Assembly: GCA_951812585.1 (NCBI GenBank)
Contig: OX638318.1
Span: 2,168,380 to 2,232,379, forward strand
Source of the DNA: Rhodothermales bacterium
Lineage (GTDB): Bacteria > Bacteroidota > Rhodothermia > Rhodothermales > Bin80
Length of the DNA stretch: 64,000 nucleotides
Direction: 5' to 3'
Shown here: one piece after another, positions 1 to 8,726 of the stretch
How the letters are laid out: every line of letters begins with the position of its first letter
How positions within the stretch are numbered: the first letter of the stretch is position 1
Notes under the pieces: model-generated
Told to the model about the DNA's origin: nothing
What the model saw: the letters and a program-made list of their open reading frames with translations, nothing else
Databases searched by the model: none
Translations under genes and position numbers: made by a program

Positions 1-751
1 GCTGCGCGGCGGCAAGGGACTTTTTACGTCGGCCCTGGAAGAAGCCGTCGTGCTCGGCGACGTTGACATAGCGGTGCACTCCCTGAAGGACCTGCCCATC
101 GATTCGAACCCGCGGGTTACCCTGGGTGCCGTTCTGGACCGTTCTACCGCGCGGGATGTGCTGATGTCGCCTTGGACTCTCAGCGCCCTGCCCGCCGGCG
201 CGCGCATCGGTACCTCCAGCCTGCGGCGCCGTGCACAGCTGAAGGCCTTTCGCCCCGACATAGCCGTAGTGCCCATGCGAGGCAATGTCGGCACGCGCCT
301 GCGGAAGCTTAAGGCCGGCGCGGTGGACGGGCTCGTGCTGGCACAGGCAGGACTGCGCCGCTTGGGCATTCCGCACGAAGAACGAGCGTTGCTTCCGCTC
401 AGCGTAATGCTGCCGGCTCCTGGGCAAGGCGCGCTGGCCGTGCAGTGCAGGGCAGCCGCCGACGAGATTGCAGCCTTCCTAAAAGCCGTAGATTGTCCCA
501 AAACGCGCAGGGCTACGACCGCCGAACGAAGCTTTCTCGCGGCGCTGGGCGGGGGCTGTGCTGCGCCGGTGGCGGCCTTTGCGCAGACATCGACTAACGG
601 TCCTATTCGCATGCAAGGCATGGTAGCTTCTACGGATGGCAGCAGCGTGATACGCGTGCAGGACGAAGGCCATGATCCCCGGTCGCTCGGCATCCGACTG
701 GCCCAGCGGGCACTAAGCCAGGGTGCAAACACAGTGCTCCATGGGTGCTAA
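1..751 (+). CDS. hemC: Hydroxymethylbilane synthase (porphobilinogen deaminase), 5' end cut by window
   Basis: HemC joins four porphobilinogen units into hydroxymethylbilane in the cytoplasm. The frame is open from base 2, so the true start lies upstream of the window. The early segment carries KGLFTSALEEA and the active-site stretch HSLKDLP, followed by SSLRRRAQL with the substrate-binding arginines. The Cys codon at 557-559, in LGGGCAAPV, is the residue that carries the dipyrromethane cofactor. The gene ends in TAA at 749-751, overlapping the likely hemD ATG at 741. It is the first visible gene of an eight-gene heme operon; hemA would be expected just upstream, which is inference. Confidence 0.96.
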   Translation, partial: LRGGKGLFTSALEEAVVLGDVDIAVHSLKDLPIDSNPRVTLGAVLDRSTARDVLMSPWTLSALPAGARIGTSSLRRRAQLKAFRPDIAVVPMRGNVGTRLRKLKAGAVDGLVLAQAGLRRLGIPHEERALLPLSVMLPAPGQGALAVQCRAAADEIAAFLKAVDCPKTRRATTAERSFLAALGGGCAAPVAAFAQTSTNGPIRMQGMVASTDGSSVIRVQDEGHDPRSLGIRLAQRALSQGANTVLHGC

Positions 752-1463
752 TCCCCTGGTAAACAAGCGGGTGGTCGTGACACGACCGGAACCGCAGGTC
801 GAATCGCTGTGCAGGCTTCTGCGTGGCGCAGGGGCGGTCCCCGTTCGATTTCCGACGATTCGGCTGGTGCCAGCGGCCGACAAGGCACCTTTGCGATCAG
901 CACTGGTGCACCTTTTGTCGTACGACTGGGTGGTTTTCACCAGTGTCAACGGGGTTCGATATGTGCTGGACGAAGCAGGCAGCACCTGGCCCGTATCGGT
1001 GAAGGTGGCGGCGATCGGACCCGCGACGCGCGCCGCACTGGAACGCCGCGGCGTGGCGGTGCGCTACATGCCTGAAGAGTATCGGGCGGAGCGCATTGCG
1101 GATGGCATTGACAGCGGCCGCATCTTGCTCCTGCGGGCACAAGGGGCGCGCCCCGCGCTTCGGGGAATCCTTCGCGCGCGCGGGGCCGAGGTGGACGAAG
1201 TCCCGGTGTATGCCGCGGAGGTCAACAGGCCAACACATGCTGCCTTCGAAGACGTTGCGGCCGGCGTTGATGTCCTCACATTCACGAGCGCATCGACCGT
1301 GCGCGCCTTCGCGCAGCTTGTGGGCGCCGTCCCGACGGACGCGGTTTGCATTGGCCCAATCACCGCCAGCGCCGCGGAAGCGCTGGGATTCCGCGTGCGT
1401 GCGGTGGCCAAAGACTATACCATCGAAGGGCTTGTTGATGCTATAAAGACGCATTATGCTTGA
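741..1463 (+). CDS. hemD: Uroporphyrinogen-III synthase
   Basis: HemD cyclises hydroxymethylbilane to uroporphyrinogen III with inversion of ring D. The family is poorly conserved in sequence, but the two-domain HEM4 pattern is visible: KRVVVTRPEPQ at the N-terminus, VVFTSVNGVR near residue 65, and FTSASTVRAF in the second domain. A GTG at 723 is in frame. The ATG at 741 is preferred because it leaves the normal short overlap with hemC and starts directly before the Rossmann-like first strand. It overlaps hemB by 8 bases. Its position between hemC and hemB supports the call strongly. Confidence 0.92.
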   Translation: MGANPLVNKRVVVTRPEPQVESLCRLLRGAGAVPVRFPTIRLVPAADKAPLRSALVHLLSYDWVVFTSVNGVRYVLDEAGSTWPVSVKVAAIGPATRAALERRGVAVRYMPEEYRAERIADGIDSGRILLLRAQGARPALRGILRARGAEVDEVPVYAAEVNRPTHAAFEDVAAGVDVLTFTSASTVRAFAQLVGAVPTDAVCIGPITASAAEALGFRVRAVAKDYTIEGLVDAIKTHYA

Positions 1464-2430
1464 AGGCCCGTACCCACGCCCGCGGCGCTTGCGGCGTACG
1501 CCTGCAATGCGCCGCCTGGTGCGCGAAACCAGCCTCGCTCCGGCCGACTTCATACTGCCGCTCTTCGTGACGCACGGCGACACCGGACCGATACCCACGA
1601 TGCCGGGCATAAGCCGTTTGGATGTTAAGGGATGTGTGCAAGAGGCCCGAGAAGCCGCGGCACTTGGCATTGCGGGTGTGCTGCTCTTTGGCATCCCGAC
1701 ACGCAAGGATGCGGAGGCTAGCGGCGCAGTAGACCCGCATGGCCCCGTTGCTCAGGCCATCGCGGCCGTTAAGGAGGAGGTGCCTGGGTTGGTGGTGATC
1801 ACGGACGTATGCCTGTGCTCCTACACGGATCACGGGCATTGCGGCGTGCTGGATGGCCACACCATAAGCAACGACGCGACGCTCCCACGGCTCGCGCGGA
1901 TGGCGACCATGCATGCGGCGGCGGGGGCGGACATCGTGGCTCCGAGCGGCATGATGGACCGCATGGTGGTGGCGATTCGCTCCGGCCTGGATGAAGGGGG
2001 CTTCGAAGATGTAGCGGTGCTCTCCTACAGCGCCAAGTACGCGTCAGCATTCTACGGGCCGTTCAGGGACGCGGCGAGCGGGGCACCGCAGTTTGGAAAT
2101 CGCAAGACGTACCAGATGGACCCGGCCAATGTGCGCGAAGCGCTGCGCGAGGTGGCGCTGGACGTGCAGGAAGGAGCCGACATGATTATGGTGAAGCCCG
2201 CTTTGGCGTGCCTTGATGTGATCTGCCGCGTACGGGCGCAAGTGCCGGACATGCCACTATGGGCCTACAATGTCAGCGGAGAATACGCCATGGTGAAGGC
2301 GGCGGCGCAGCTCGGCCTGGCGGACGAGAAGTCGGCTGTTCTGGAAGTGCTGACCAGCATCAAGCGTGCAGGCGCGGATCGCATCATAACGTATCATGCA
2401 ATAGAAGCGGCATCCTGGCTGGGTGCCTGA
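1456..2430 (+). CDS. hemB: Delta-aminolevulinic acid dehydratase (porphobilinogen synthase)
   Basis: HemB condenses two 5-aminolevulinates into porphobilinogen. The 324-residue protein has the normal family length. The zinc-type cysteine cluster is intact (Cys119, Cys121 and Cys129 in DVCLCSYTDHGHCG), so this is a Zn-dependent rather than Mg-only enzyme. The two Schiff-base lysines are at Lys194 (SYSAKYAS) and Lys247 (MVKPA). The ATG at 1456 lies inside the end of hemD, so translation is probably coupled. The next gene begins 5 bases after the TGA. Confidence 0.97.
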   Translation: MLEGPYPRPRRLRRTPAMRRLVRETSLAPADFILPLFVTHGDTGPIPTMPGISRLDVKGCVQEAREAAALGIAGVLLFGIPTRKDAEASGAVDPHGPVAQAIAAVKEEVPGLVVITDVCLCSYTDHGHCGVLDGHTISNDATLPRLARMATMHAAAGADIVAPSGMMDRMVVAIRSGLDEGGFEDVAVLSYSAKYASAFYGPFRDAASGAPQFGNRKTYQMDPANVREALREVALDVQEGADMIMVKPALACLDVICRVRAQVPDMPLWAYNVSGEYAMVKAAAQLGLADEKSAVLEVLTSIKRAGADRIITYHAIEAASWLGA

Positions 2431-2435
2431 TACCA

Positions 2436-3167
2436 ATGGCGCTTGACATTCAAGAGCAGCGGCCTTCGGGCATAGACCTCAGGGAACGGGGCCGCGACGC
2501 GTCCGGGAAGACGATCTACCTGGATACGCGCCTCTACATGCAGTTGCATGTCTTCGGCGACTGCAAAAGCGTCCAGGCGGTCATTGCGTGCTGCGAAGAG
2601 GCGGGCGTGCGCGGCGCGCTCTACGCCAACATGCTGGATCCGTACAGCATAGGCCTCCTGGCGATGCACGAGGATGCCGCGTACTTTGCAACGACGCTCC
2701 GATCATTCTTGCATGAGGGTCCGTTTGCAGACCTCCAGTATCGTCCGTCCCATACGCTCTTTGGGCGCACGTACGCCATCGGCTACGAAGATGATCTGGA
2801 GGAAGTGCTGCTGAATCGCCCCAAGCGGTATGTACTCAACCCGGACTGGCCGTGGGCTCTCTGGTATCCGCTGCGCCGGACGGGCAGCTTTGAGGAACTC
2901 AATGCCAAGGAGCGCCGCACCATCCTGATGGAGCACGGCGGCATCGGCCATGCCTATGGCAAGGCCGACCATGTGCATGACATACGCCTGGCATGTCACG
3001 GGCTGGACACCCATGACAACGATTTTGTGGTGGGCCTTTTGGGCAAGGCGCTGTATCCGCTTTCGGCTATCGTGCAGCGCATGCGGCAGTCGCGCCAAAC
3101 GGCACGCTACCTGAGTCAGATGGGTCCGTTCTTTGTGGGACGCGTGTTATGGCAGTCCGGCGGATGA
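2436..3167 (+). CDS. chdC: Coproheme decarboxylase ChdC (HemQ), chlorite dismutase family
   Basis: ChdC oxidatively decarboxylates coproheme III to heme b, the last step of the coproporphyrin-dependent pathway. The 243-residue product has the chlorite-dismutase-like double ferredoxin fold signature: a YMQLHVF strand near residue 34, a WYPLRRTG segment whose Tyr144 matches the family's catalytic radical Tyr, the MEHGGIGHAYG region around His167, and the C-terminal SQMGPFFVGRVLW. A longer in-frame reading from 2259 overlaps hemB and is not used; ATG 2436 sits 5 bases after the hemB stop. Location between hemB and hemE makes a chlorite-detoxifying role unlikely. Confidence 0.93.
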   Translation: MALDIQEQRPSGIDLRERGRDASGKTIYLDTRLYMQLHVFGDCKSVQAVIACCEEAGVRGALYANMLDPYSIGLLAMHEDAAYFATTLRSFLHEGPFADLQYRPSHTLFGRTYAIGYEDDLEEVLLNRPKRYVLNPDWPWALWYPLRRTGSFEELNAKERRTILMEHGGIGHAYGKADHVHDIRLACHGLDTHDNDFVVGLLGKALYPLSAIVQRMRQSRQTARYLSQMGPFFVGRVLWQSGG

Positions 3168-4183
3168 ACGACCTGTTGATTCGGGCTTGCCGCGGGGAGG
3201 CTGTGCCGTACACGCCGGTCTGGATCATGCGACAGGCGGGGCGCTACCTGCCTGCGTACAGGGCGCTGCGCGAGGGACGCACGATGCTGGAGGCGTTGCG
3301 CGACCCGGACCTGTCTGCAGAAATCACGCTTCTTCCCCTCCAGACGTTTGATCTGGACGCGGCCATTGTGTTTTCGGACATACTGCCGCCTCTAATGGGG
3401 ATGGGCATGGCACTGGAGTTCGTGCCAGGCGTCGGACCGCGTCTAAGCGCACCGCTGCGAACGACCAAGCAGATTGACCGCCTGCGCGTGCCGCCTGCCG
3501 CGGAAGCCATGCCCGAGGTGCTGGCCACCATCGCGCGCGTCAAGCCCGCCCTCAGCGTCCCGCTCATTGGCTTCGCGGGCGCACCCTTCACGCTGGCGAG
3601 TTACGCCATCGAAGGTGGCAGCACGCGCCATTTTCGGCGCACCAAAGCCCTCATGTACACAGAACCGGCCGCTTGGGACCGGCTGCTCACAAAGCTCGTT
3701 GCCGTGGTGGCCGATCTCTTGGCGGCACAGGTGAAGGCGGGCGCCGACTGCGTGCAGGTCTTCGACTCCTGGGCCGGCGCGCTGGGGCCGGATGATTACG
3801 CGCGGTACGTGCAGCCGTACAGCCGGGTGCTGTTTGCCAGGCTGGCGGCGCTGAAGGTTCCGGTCATTCACTTCAGCACGGGCACGGGCACCTACCTTCA
3901 CATGCTTGCCGAAGTCGGCGGCGATGTGCTGGGTGTGGATTGGCGCGTAGGACTCGACCAGGCTCGGAGAGCCGCGCAGCGCTCTGTGATGGGCAACCTG
4001 GACCCACTGACCTTGTTCGGACCATGGCGGGAGCTCAAGGCGCATATCGACGCTGTGCTGGCGCGGGCCGGCACTAGGGGACACATCTTCAACCTGGGTC
4101 ACGGCATTCTGCCAGAGACACCCGTTGGTAATGTGCGCCGACTGGTCGACTACGTACACAGTGCAACGGCCCGTAGCACATGA
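3149..4183 (+). CDS. hemE: Uroporphyrinogen decarboxylase
   Basis: HemE removes four acetate carboxyls from uroporphyrinogen III to give coproporphyrinogen III. The signature TPVWIMRQAGRYLP is near residue 23, and GFAGAPFTLASY, QVFDSWAG and the C-terminal FNLGHGILPETP match the family. Length is normal at about 344 residues. Two starts are possible: ATG 3149, and ATG 3164, which forms an ATGA overlap with the chdC stop. The longer form is listed, but the shorter is equally likely. It overlaps cpfC by ATGA at 4180-4183. Confidence 0.96.
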   Translation: MAVRRMNDLLIRACRGEAVPYTPVWIMRQAGRYLPAYRALREGRTMLEALRDPDLSAEITLLPLQTFDLDAAIVFSDILPPLMGMGMALEFVPGVGPRLSAPLRTTKQIDRLRVPPAAEAMPEVLATIARVKPALSVPLIGFAGAPFTLASYAIEGGSTRHFRRTKALMYTEPAAWDRLLTKLVAVVADLLAAQVKAGADCVQVFDSWAGALGPDDYARYVQPYSRVLFARLAALKVPVIHFSTGTGTYLHMLAEVGGDVLGVDWRVGLDQARRAAQRSVMGNLDPLTLFGPWRELKAHIDAVLARAGTRGHIFNLGHGILPETPVGNVRRLVDYVHSATARST

Positions 4184-5133
4184 AGAAGCCGATCGGCGTA
4201 CTGTTCATGGCCTATGGCGGCCCTGACACTCTGGAGGATATCCCGGGCTATTTGGCGGATATCCGTGCGGGGCGGACCACATCCGCGTCCCTGGTGGATG
4301 AGATTACGCGCAATTACCGGCTGATTGGCGGGACCAGTCCGCTGTTGCCGCTAACGCAAGACGCCATCCGCGAGACCATGCGGGTGATCAATCGGCGGGT
4401 GCCCTCGGAAACGTTTGCAGACTACCTGGGCATGCGCCACTGGGCTCCATGGATAGAGGAAACGGTCGGGACCATGGTAGACGCAGGCATTGAGCGCGCC
4501 CTGAGTCTGGTCATGGCTCCCCACTACAGCGGCATGAGCATCGCCAAGTACCAGAAGAAGATTGCAGCGGGATTGGAACAGTATCGCGGCGACATTACGT
4601 TCGTGCATGTTGATTCGTATCACGACGCTCCGGGGCTTATCGAAGCACTGGCCGCCCGTGTTCACATAGGGCTGAACCGGTGGCCGCCACCCGTGCGCAG
4701 CAAGGTCCATGTGGTCTTCAGCGCGCACAGCCTGCCTGTGCGCATACTCAAAGCAGGCGATCCGTACGATGATCAGTTGCAGGAGACGGCCCGACTGGTT
4801 GCGGCGAAGGCAGGCCTCAGGTCTTCACAGTGGTCCTGGAGCTACCAGTCCGAAGGCCGCAGCCCGGAGCCCTGGCTCGGCCCGCAGCTGGAAGACCACA
4901 TCGTCGATTTGGCCCGACAGGGGATCAGGGATATCGTGAGCGTGCCGGTCGGCTTTGTATCGGATCATGTGGAGATCCTTTACGACATTGATATTGAGGC
5001 CCAGGCCGTGGCCAAGGCGCACGGCGTACGGCTCGAGCGCCCGCCATCCCTTAACAGCGATCCCCGCTTCATCGGTGCCCTGGCGGACGAGGTCCTCGGT
5101 GCCGCGGCGCGGGCCGGATGGCTGGACGCATGA
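4180..5133 (+). CDS. cpfC: Ferrochelatase, coproporphyrin type (CpfC/HemH)
   Basis: The enzyme inserts Fe(II) into coproporphyrin III. The 317-residue protein opens with VLFMAYGGP. Tyr12 sits where the Gram-positive coproporphyrin ferrochelatases have their metal-site Tyr (Tyr13 in Bacillus, Tyr12 in Listeria); protoporphyrin-type enzymes lack it. Catalytic His is in FSAHSLPVR and the partner Glu in SDHVEILYDID. There is no C-terminal membrane extension or [2Fe-2S] Cys cluster. It starts by an ATGA overlap with hemE and ends by overlapping cgoX. The pathway assignment rests on Tyr12 plus the neighbouring chdC. Confidence 0.93.
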   Translation: MKKPIGVLFMAYGGPDTLEDIPGYLADIRAGRTTSASLVDEITRNYRLIGGTSPLLPLTQDAIRETMRVINRRVPSETFADYLGMRHWAPWIEETVGTMVDAGIERALSLVMAPHYSGMSIAKYQKKIAAGLEQYRGDITFVHVDSYHDAPGLIEALAARVHIGLNRWPPPVRSKVHVVFSAHSLPVRILKAGDPYDDQLQETARLVAAKAGLRSSQWSWSYQSEGRSPEPWLGPQLEDHIVDLARQGIRDIVSVPVGFVSDHVEILYDIDIEAQAVAKAHGVRLERPPSLNSDPRFIGALADEVLGAAARAGWLDA

Positions 5134-6500
5134 CGCGCGCGCAGCGCGTGATCATCATCGGGGGCGGCATCACCGGACTGGCGGCTGCGCACAGCCTCCA
5201 GGCCAGCGGCCGTGCCCTCCGCATAACGCTCTTGGAGCAGCTCCCTCGCCTCGGTGGATGCATCTATACCGAGCGCGATGGGGGCTATGTGATGGAACAC
5301 GGTGCGGATGTCTTCGTGACTCACAAGCCGGAGGGCCGCGACCTTTGCAGCCGGCTGGGGCTGTCTCTTCAGTCTCCGCGGCAGCGCCGCGCCTATGTCA
5401 AGAACACGCGCGGCCTGGTCCCCTTGCCGAACGGCTTCAGCGGCCTTGTGCCCACGCGGCTGGGACCTGTGCTTTGGTCGCCGCTCCTATCGCTGCGCGG
5501 CAAGGTGCGCCTGATGGGCGAACGGCGCGTGCCGCCTTATCGGGGTGATGCAGAGGAATCCATCCACGACTTCTTTACGCGCCGCTTTGGTCAGGAAGCC
5601 TTTGCCAACATCCTGGCGCCGCTCTTGGGCGGCGTGGCAGGCGGCGATCTTTCCATGCTGAGCCTGGACGCACAGCTGCCCCACCTTCGACAAATGGAGC
5701 AACAGCATGGCAGCTTGCTTCGGGCGAAAAGGCAGAAATCTCGGGGCAGCGTGCTGCGCAGCCTTGAGGGCGGTTTAAGCTCGCTCATTGACGCGCTGGC
5801 GGCGCACCTTACGGACACTGACATCCGGACGAGCGCCGCGGCCCGTCGCGTCTGGCGCACGGGCACACAGTACCAGGTCCTGACCGGCGATGGCGTGCGG
5901 CATGACGCCGATGCCATCCTTGTGGCCGCGCCCGCATACGCTGCAGCAAAGATGCTGGCCTCGTTGGACGCTGTGCTCGCGGCGGAGCTCGCAGCCATTC
6001 GCTACGGCGCTGCGATCATGGTGCATCTTGGCTTTGGGCCGCAAGCGGTGCCGCGCGACCTCGATGCCACAGGGTATATTGTAGCAGCCAGCGCCGTGCG
6101 CGGAGCCGTCGCGTGCACCTGGAGCAGCGCCAAGTTCTCTGGACGCGCCCCCAGGCGGCACGCCTTGGTGCGCGTTGTCCTGGCCAGAGACCGGTCTGAC
6201 GCAGTATTCGCTATGGATGACAAAGCACTCGTCACGCTGGCGCGCGAGGAAGTTCACGACAGTCTGGGTATCAAGGCACCGCCGGTGCTGACACGTGTGC
6301 ATCGCTGGCATCACTCATTGCCGCGCTATATGCTGGGCCACCGGGAGCGATGCGCGCGCATAAGGGCGGCATGCCAGGCGCATCCTGGGCTGGAACTGGC
6401 GGGAGCCGCGTATGGCGGTGCAGGTATTCCTGACTGCATCAGGAGCGCGCAGCACGCCGCAGAGGCGCTGTTGTCCGAGCGACAGGATCTTTATGCATAA
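5130..6500 (+). CDS. cgoX: Coproporphyrinogen III oxidase CgoX (HemY-type FAD oxidase)
   Basis: The enzyme is an FAD-dependent oxidase of the protoporphyrinogen-oxidase fold. In this operon its likely substrate is coproporphyrinogen III, giving coproporphyrin III for CpfC. The N-terminus has the dinucleotide motif VIIIGGGITGLAAAH; LLEQLPRLGGC, HGADVFV and PLLGGVAGGD are typical of HemY/PPOX, and GAAYGGAGIPDCI closes the FAD site. An in-frame ATG at 5118 would overlap cpfC more deeply. ATG 5130 gives an ATGA junction with the cpfC stop and is preferred. Coproporphyrinogen versus protoporphyrinogen specificity is inferred from chdC and cpfC. Confidence 0.9.
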   Translation: MTRAQRVIIIGGGITGLAAAHSLQASGRALRITLLEQLPRLGGCIYTERDGGYVMEHGADVFVTHKPEGRDLCSRLGLSLQSPRQRRAYVKNTRGLVPLPNGFSGLVPTRLGPVLWSPLLSLRGKVRLMGERRVPPYRGDAEESIHDFFTRRFGQEAFANILAPLLGGVAGGDLSMLSLDAQLPHLRQMEQQHGSLLRAKRQKSRGSVLRSLEGGLSSLIDALAAHLTDTDIRTSAAARRVWRTGTQYQVLTGDGVRHDADAILVAAPAYAAAKMLASLDAVLAAELAAIRYGAAIMVHLGFGPQAVPRDLDATGYIVAASAVRGAVACTWSSAKFSGRAPRRHALVRVVLARDRSDAVFAMDDKALVTLAREEVHDSLGIKAPPVLTRVHRWHHSLPRYMLGHRERCARIRAACQAHPGLELAGAAYGGAGIPDCIRSAQHAAEALLSERQDLYA

Positions 6501-7764
6501 GCGGTCAAAGCAGCTTTTTCTGGAGTCGTGCCAGGTGCTGCCCGGGGGCGTGAGTTCGCCCGTGCGCGCCTTTAAGGCGGTGGGGGGCACGCCGCTCTTT
6601 ATAACGCGTGGCGAGGGCCCTTTCGCTATTGATGTGGACGGACACCGCTACATCGACTATGTGCTTTCGTATGGGCCGCTCCTTATGGGCCATGCGCCCC
6701 AGGTGGTCGTCGCCGCTGTCGAGGCTGCTCTGCGCCAGGGCACCAGCTTTGGCGCGCCATCAGAGAAGGAAACGGTCCTGGCGCGGCTCCTGATAAAGCA
6801 CATGCCCAGTCTGGAGCTCATCCGCTTTGTCAACTCCGGCACCGAAGCATGCATGAGCGTGCTCCGTCTTGCGCGCGCCTATACTGGCCGCAATAAGATC
6901 ATCAAGTGCGAAGGCAACTACCACGGCCATGCCGATGCGCTTCTCAAGCAGGCCGGTTCAGGCGTAGCCACGCTGCGCCTCCAGGATTCGCCGGGCATCC
7001 CGTGGCATGCGACGCAGGATACCCTCGTGGTGCCCTTTAACGACATCGGGGCTATGGAGCGCGCCTTCGATGCGCACCCGGGCCAGGTTGCTGCGATCAT
7101 TATTGAGCCCGTGGCCGGCAACATGGGGGTGGTCCCGCCCGCTCCAGGCTATCTGCAGGGGCTTCGGCAGCTTACAGCCGCGCACGATGCACTCCTGATC
7201 TTTGACGAGGTGATGACGGGGTTCAGGGTTCATCCTGGCGGGGCACAGGCACGCTACGGCGTGGCGCCCGATCTGACCACACTGGGAAAGGTTATCGGAG
7301 GCGGGCTGCCGGTCGGCGCTTATGGCGGGCGCAGGGACATCATGGCAATGGTGGCACCTGAGGGCCCGATGTACCAGGCGGGCACGCTGTCCGGCAATCC
7401 GCTAGCGATGTCGGCAGGCATCGCCATGCTCGAATCGCTTCCTGCGTCTTGGGTCGCCGCCGATAACGCAGCAGCGGAGATTGCGGCGGGTCTGAAGGCC
7501 ATAGCCAAGCGGCGGGGGGCGCGCATTCAGGTGCACCAGGTAGGCGCCATGTTCAGCTGCTTCTTCAGCGACGTGCCGGTCGCAGATTACACCTCGGCAA
7601 AGCAGTGCGATACCGCCCGCTACGCGCGCTACTTCTGGGCCATGCTCCAGTCCGGCATATACTTGCCGCCGTCGCAGTTTGAAGCGTGCTTCACCTCGTC
7701 CGTGCACGGCGCTGCGGAGGTGCGCCGCACCATTGCAGCCTTCGAAGCGGCCCTGAAGGCCTGA
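6493..7764 (+). CDS. hemL: Glutamate-1-semialdehyde 2,1-aminomutase
   Basis: HemL converts glutamate-1-semialdehyde to 5-aminolevulinate, the C5-route entry to heme. The 423-residue product is full length. It begins HKRSKQLFLESCQVLPGGVS and has NSGTEACMSVLRLARA, the DEVMTGFR aspartate motif and the PLP lysine Lys266 in TTLGKVIGGGLPVGAYGG. An upstream in-frame Met at 6412 lies within cgoX and is rejected; ATG 6493 overlaps the cgoX stop by 8 bases. It is the last gene of the operon; a convergent gene follows. Confidence 0.97.
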   Translation: MHKRSKQLFLESCQVLPGGVSSPVRAFKAVGGTPLFITRGEGPFAIDVDGHRYIDYVLSYGPLLMGHAPQVVVAAVEAALRQGTSFGAPSEKETVLARLLIKHMPSLELIRFVNSGTEACMSVLRLARAYTGRNKIIKCEGNYHGHADALLKQAGSGVATLRLQDSPGIPWHATQDTLVVPFNDIGAMERAFDAHPGQVAAIIIEPVAGNMGVVPPAPGYLQGLRQLTAAHDALLIFDEVMTGFRVHPGGAQARYGVAPDLTTLGKVIGGGLPVGAYGGRRDIMAMVAPEGPMYQAGTLSGNPLAMSAGIAMLESLPASWVAADNAAAEIAAGLKAIAKRRGARIQVHQVGAMFSCFFSDVPVADYTSAKQCDTARYARYFWAMLQSGIYLPPSQFEACFTSSVHGAAEVRRTIAAFEAALKA

Positions 7765-7866
7765 TGTGCGATCCAGCGACCTCTGTGTGCGCAAGGATGG
7801 GCATGCCGGCCAGGGCCGCTGACAGGCGCAGCAGCAGTACCCGTGGGTGCGAGGATGGCCCTCACA

Positions 7867-7891
7867 TGCGCGCGTGTGATATTCGCGCGCA
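7867..7891. terminator. Candidate bidirectional hairpin between convergent hemL and HAD gene
   Basis: An 8-base perfect inverted repeat (TGCGCGCG at 7867-7874, CGCGCGCA at 7884-7891) is separated by a 9-base AT-rich loop. It lies in the gap between hemL and the opposite-strand phosphatase, where a shared terminator is expected. There is no clear U-tract on either strand, so function is uncertain. Confidence 0.4.
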
Positions 7892-7931
7892 CCAGGCAGT
7901 GCCCGAGATGGTGCCCGCAAGTATCGGGGCG

Positions 7932-8597
7932 CTAGCGGTTTGCTGCGACCCACGACACTAGCAATGCGTGCTCTGAGCGGCGCACAGTGATGTCCCGTAT
8001 GGCGTTTACGGTCGCATGTGCCTGCGCCAGGGCAGCGGCGGTGTTGGTGGTCAAAACGCCCAGGACAAAGGCCCCGGCGGCCCGAGCGGATGCCACGCCG
8101 GCTGGTGCATCTTCCACCACGACACATTCCGAGGGACTAATGCCGAGAGACGCGGCTGCCGAGAGATAGGGCAGCGGGTGCGGCTTGCCAACGGATACAT
8201 CATCGCCTGTGATGAAAACGCGCGGTGTGGGTAGGGCCAGATGGCGCATCAGGCGCATCGCAAAGCGCCGCGGCGCGCTGGTAGCAATGGCCCACGATGC
8301 GGGTGGCAGCGCGTCCAAAAGCGCCAGAACGCCAGGAAAAATCTGCACCCTGTCAAGCGACTTTGTGTGCTCCAGTCCGGCCTTGTAGGCACGCGCTTGG
8401 GCGGGAACATTCAGATGCGGCGCCACCGCGCGGATGGTTGCGCTGATAGGCCGCCCATGATGCACGGCTGCTATGTCCGAGAACGATACACCGTTGCGTT
8501 CGGCCCAGATCTCCCAATGCTGCTCGTAGAGCGCGTTGGAGTCAATGAGTACGCCGTCCAGGTCAAAGATGAGCGCGCGGCACGGCTGCGCATGCAT
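7932..8597 (-). CDS. HAD-superfamily hydrolase (sugar-phosphate phosphatase-like)
   Basis: The 221-residue protein is a cytoplasmic HAD phosphatase of subfamily IA with a helical cap. Motif I is DLDGVLIDS (nucleophile Asp12), motif II the Ser/Thr in IATSAPRR, motif III the Lys in GKPHPLPY and motif IV VVVEDAPAG. The VEDAPAG ending resembles beta-phosphoglucomutase and glycerol/sugar-phosphate phosphatases, but the substrate cannot be read from sequence. It runs opposite to hemL and is divergent from the aminotransferase at 8727, with about 130 bases between them for two promoters. Confidence 0.88.
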   Translation of the reverse strand: MHAQPCRALIFDLDGVLIDSNALYEQHWEIWAERNGVSFSDIAAVHHGRPISATIRAVAPHLNVPAQARAYKAGLEHTKSLDRVQIFPGVLALLDALPPASWAIATSAPRRFAMRLMRHLALPTPRVFITGDDVSVGKPHPLPYLSAAASLGISPSECVVVEDAPAGVASARAAGAFVLGVLTTNTAAALAQAHATVNAIRDITVRRSEHALLVSWVAANR

Positions 8598-8726
8598 AAG
8601 GCGTCAAAGGCATGGGTCAGGCCAATGATACGCCCGCACTGCGAATCGGCTGCGGTGCAACATGCGCTTCGGCTTGCGCCGCGGCAGTATCTTCAGGGCC
8701 AGAGATTCACTTAGCAACCGCAAGCT

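Noticed and set aside
897-1706. Minus-strand frame of 269 codons across hemD and hemB
   Set aside because: Antisense to two overlapping heme genes with intact active sites.
2259-2435. N-terminal extension of chdC
   Set aside because: It lies wholly within the 3' end of hemB and adds residues foreign to the family; ATG 2436 is well placed.
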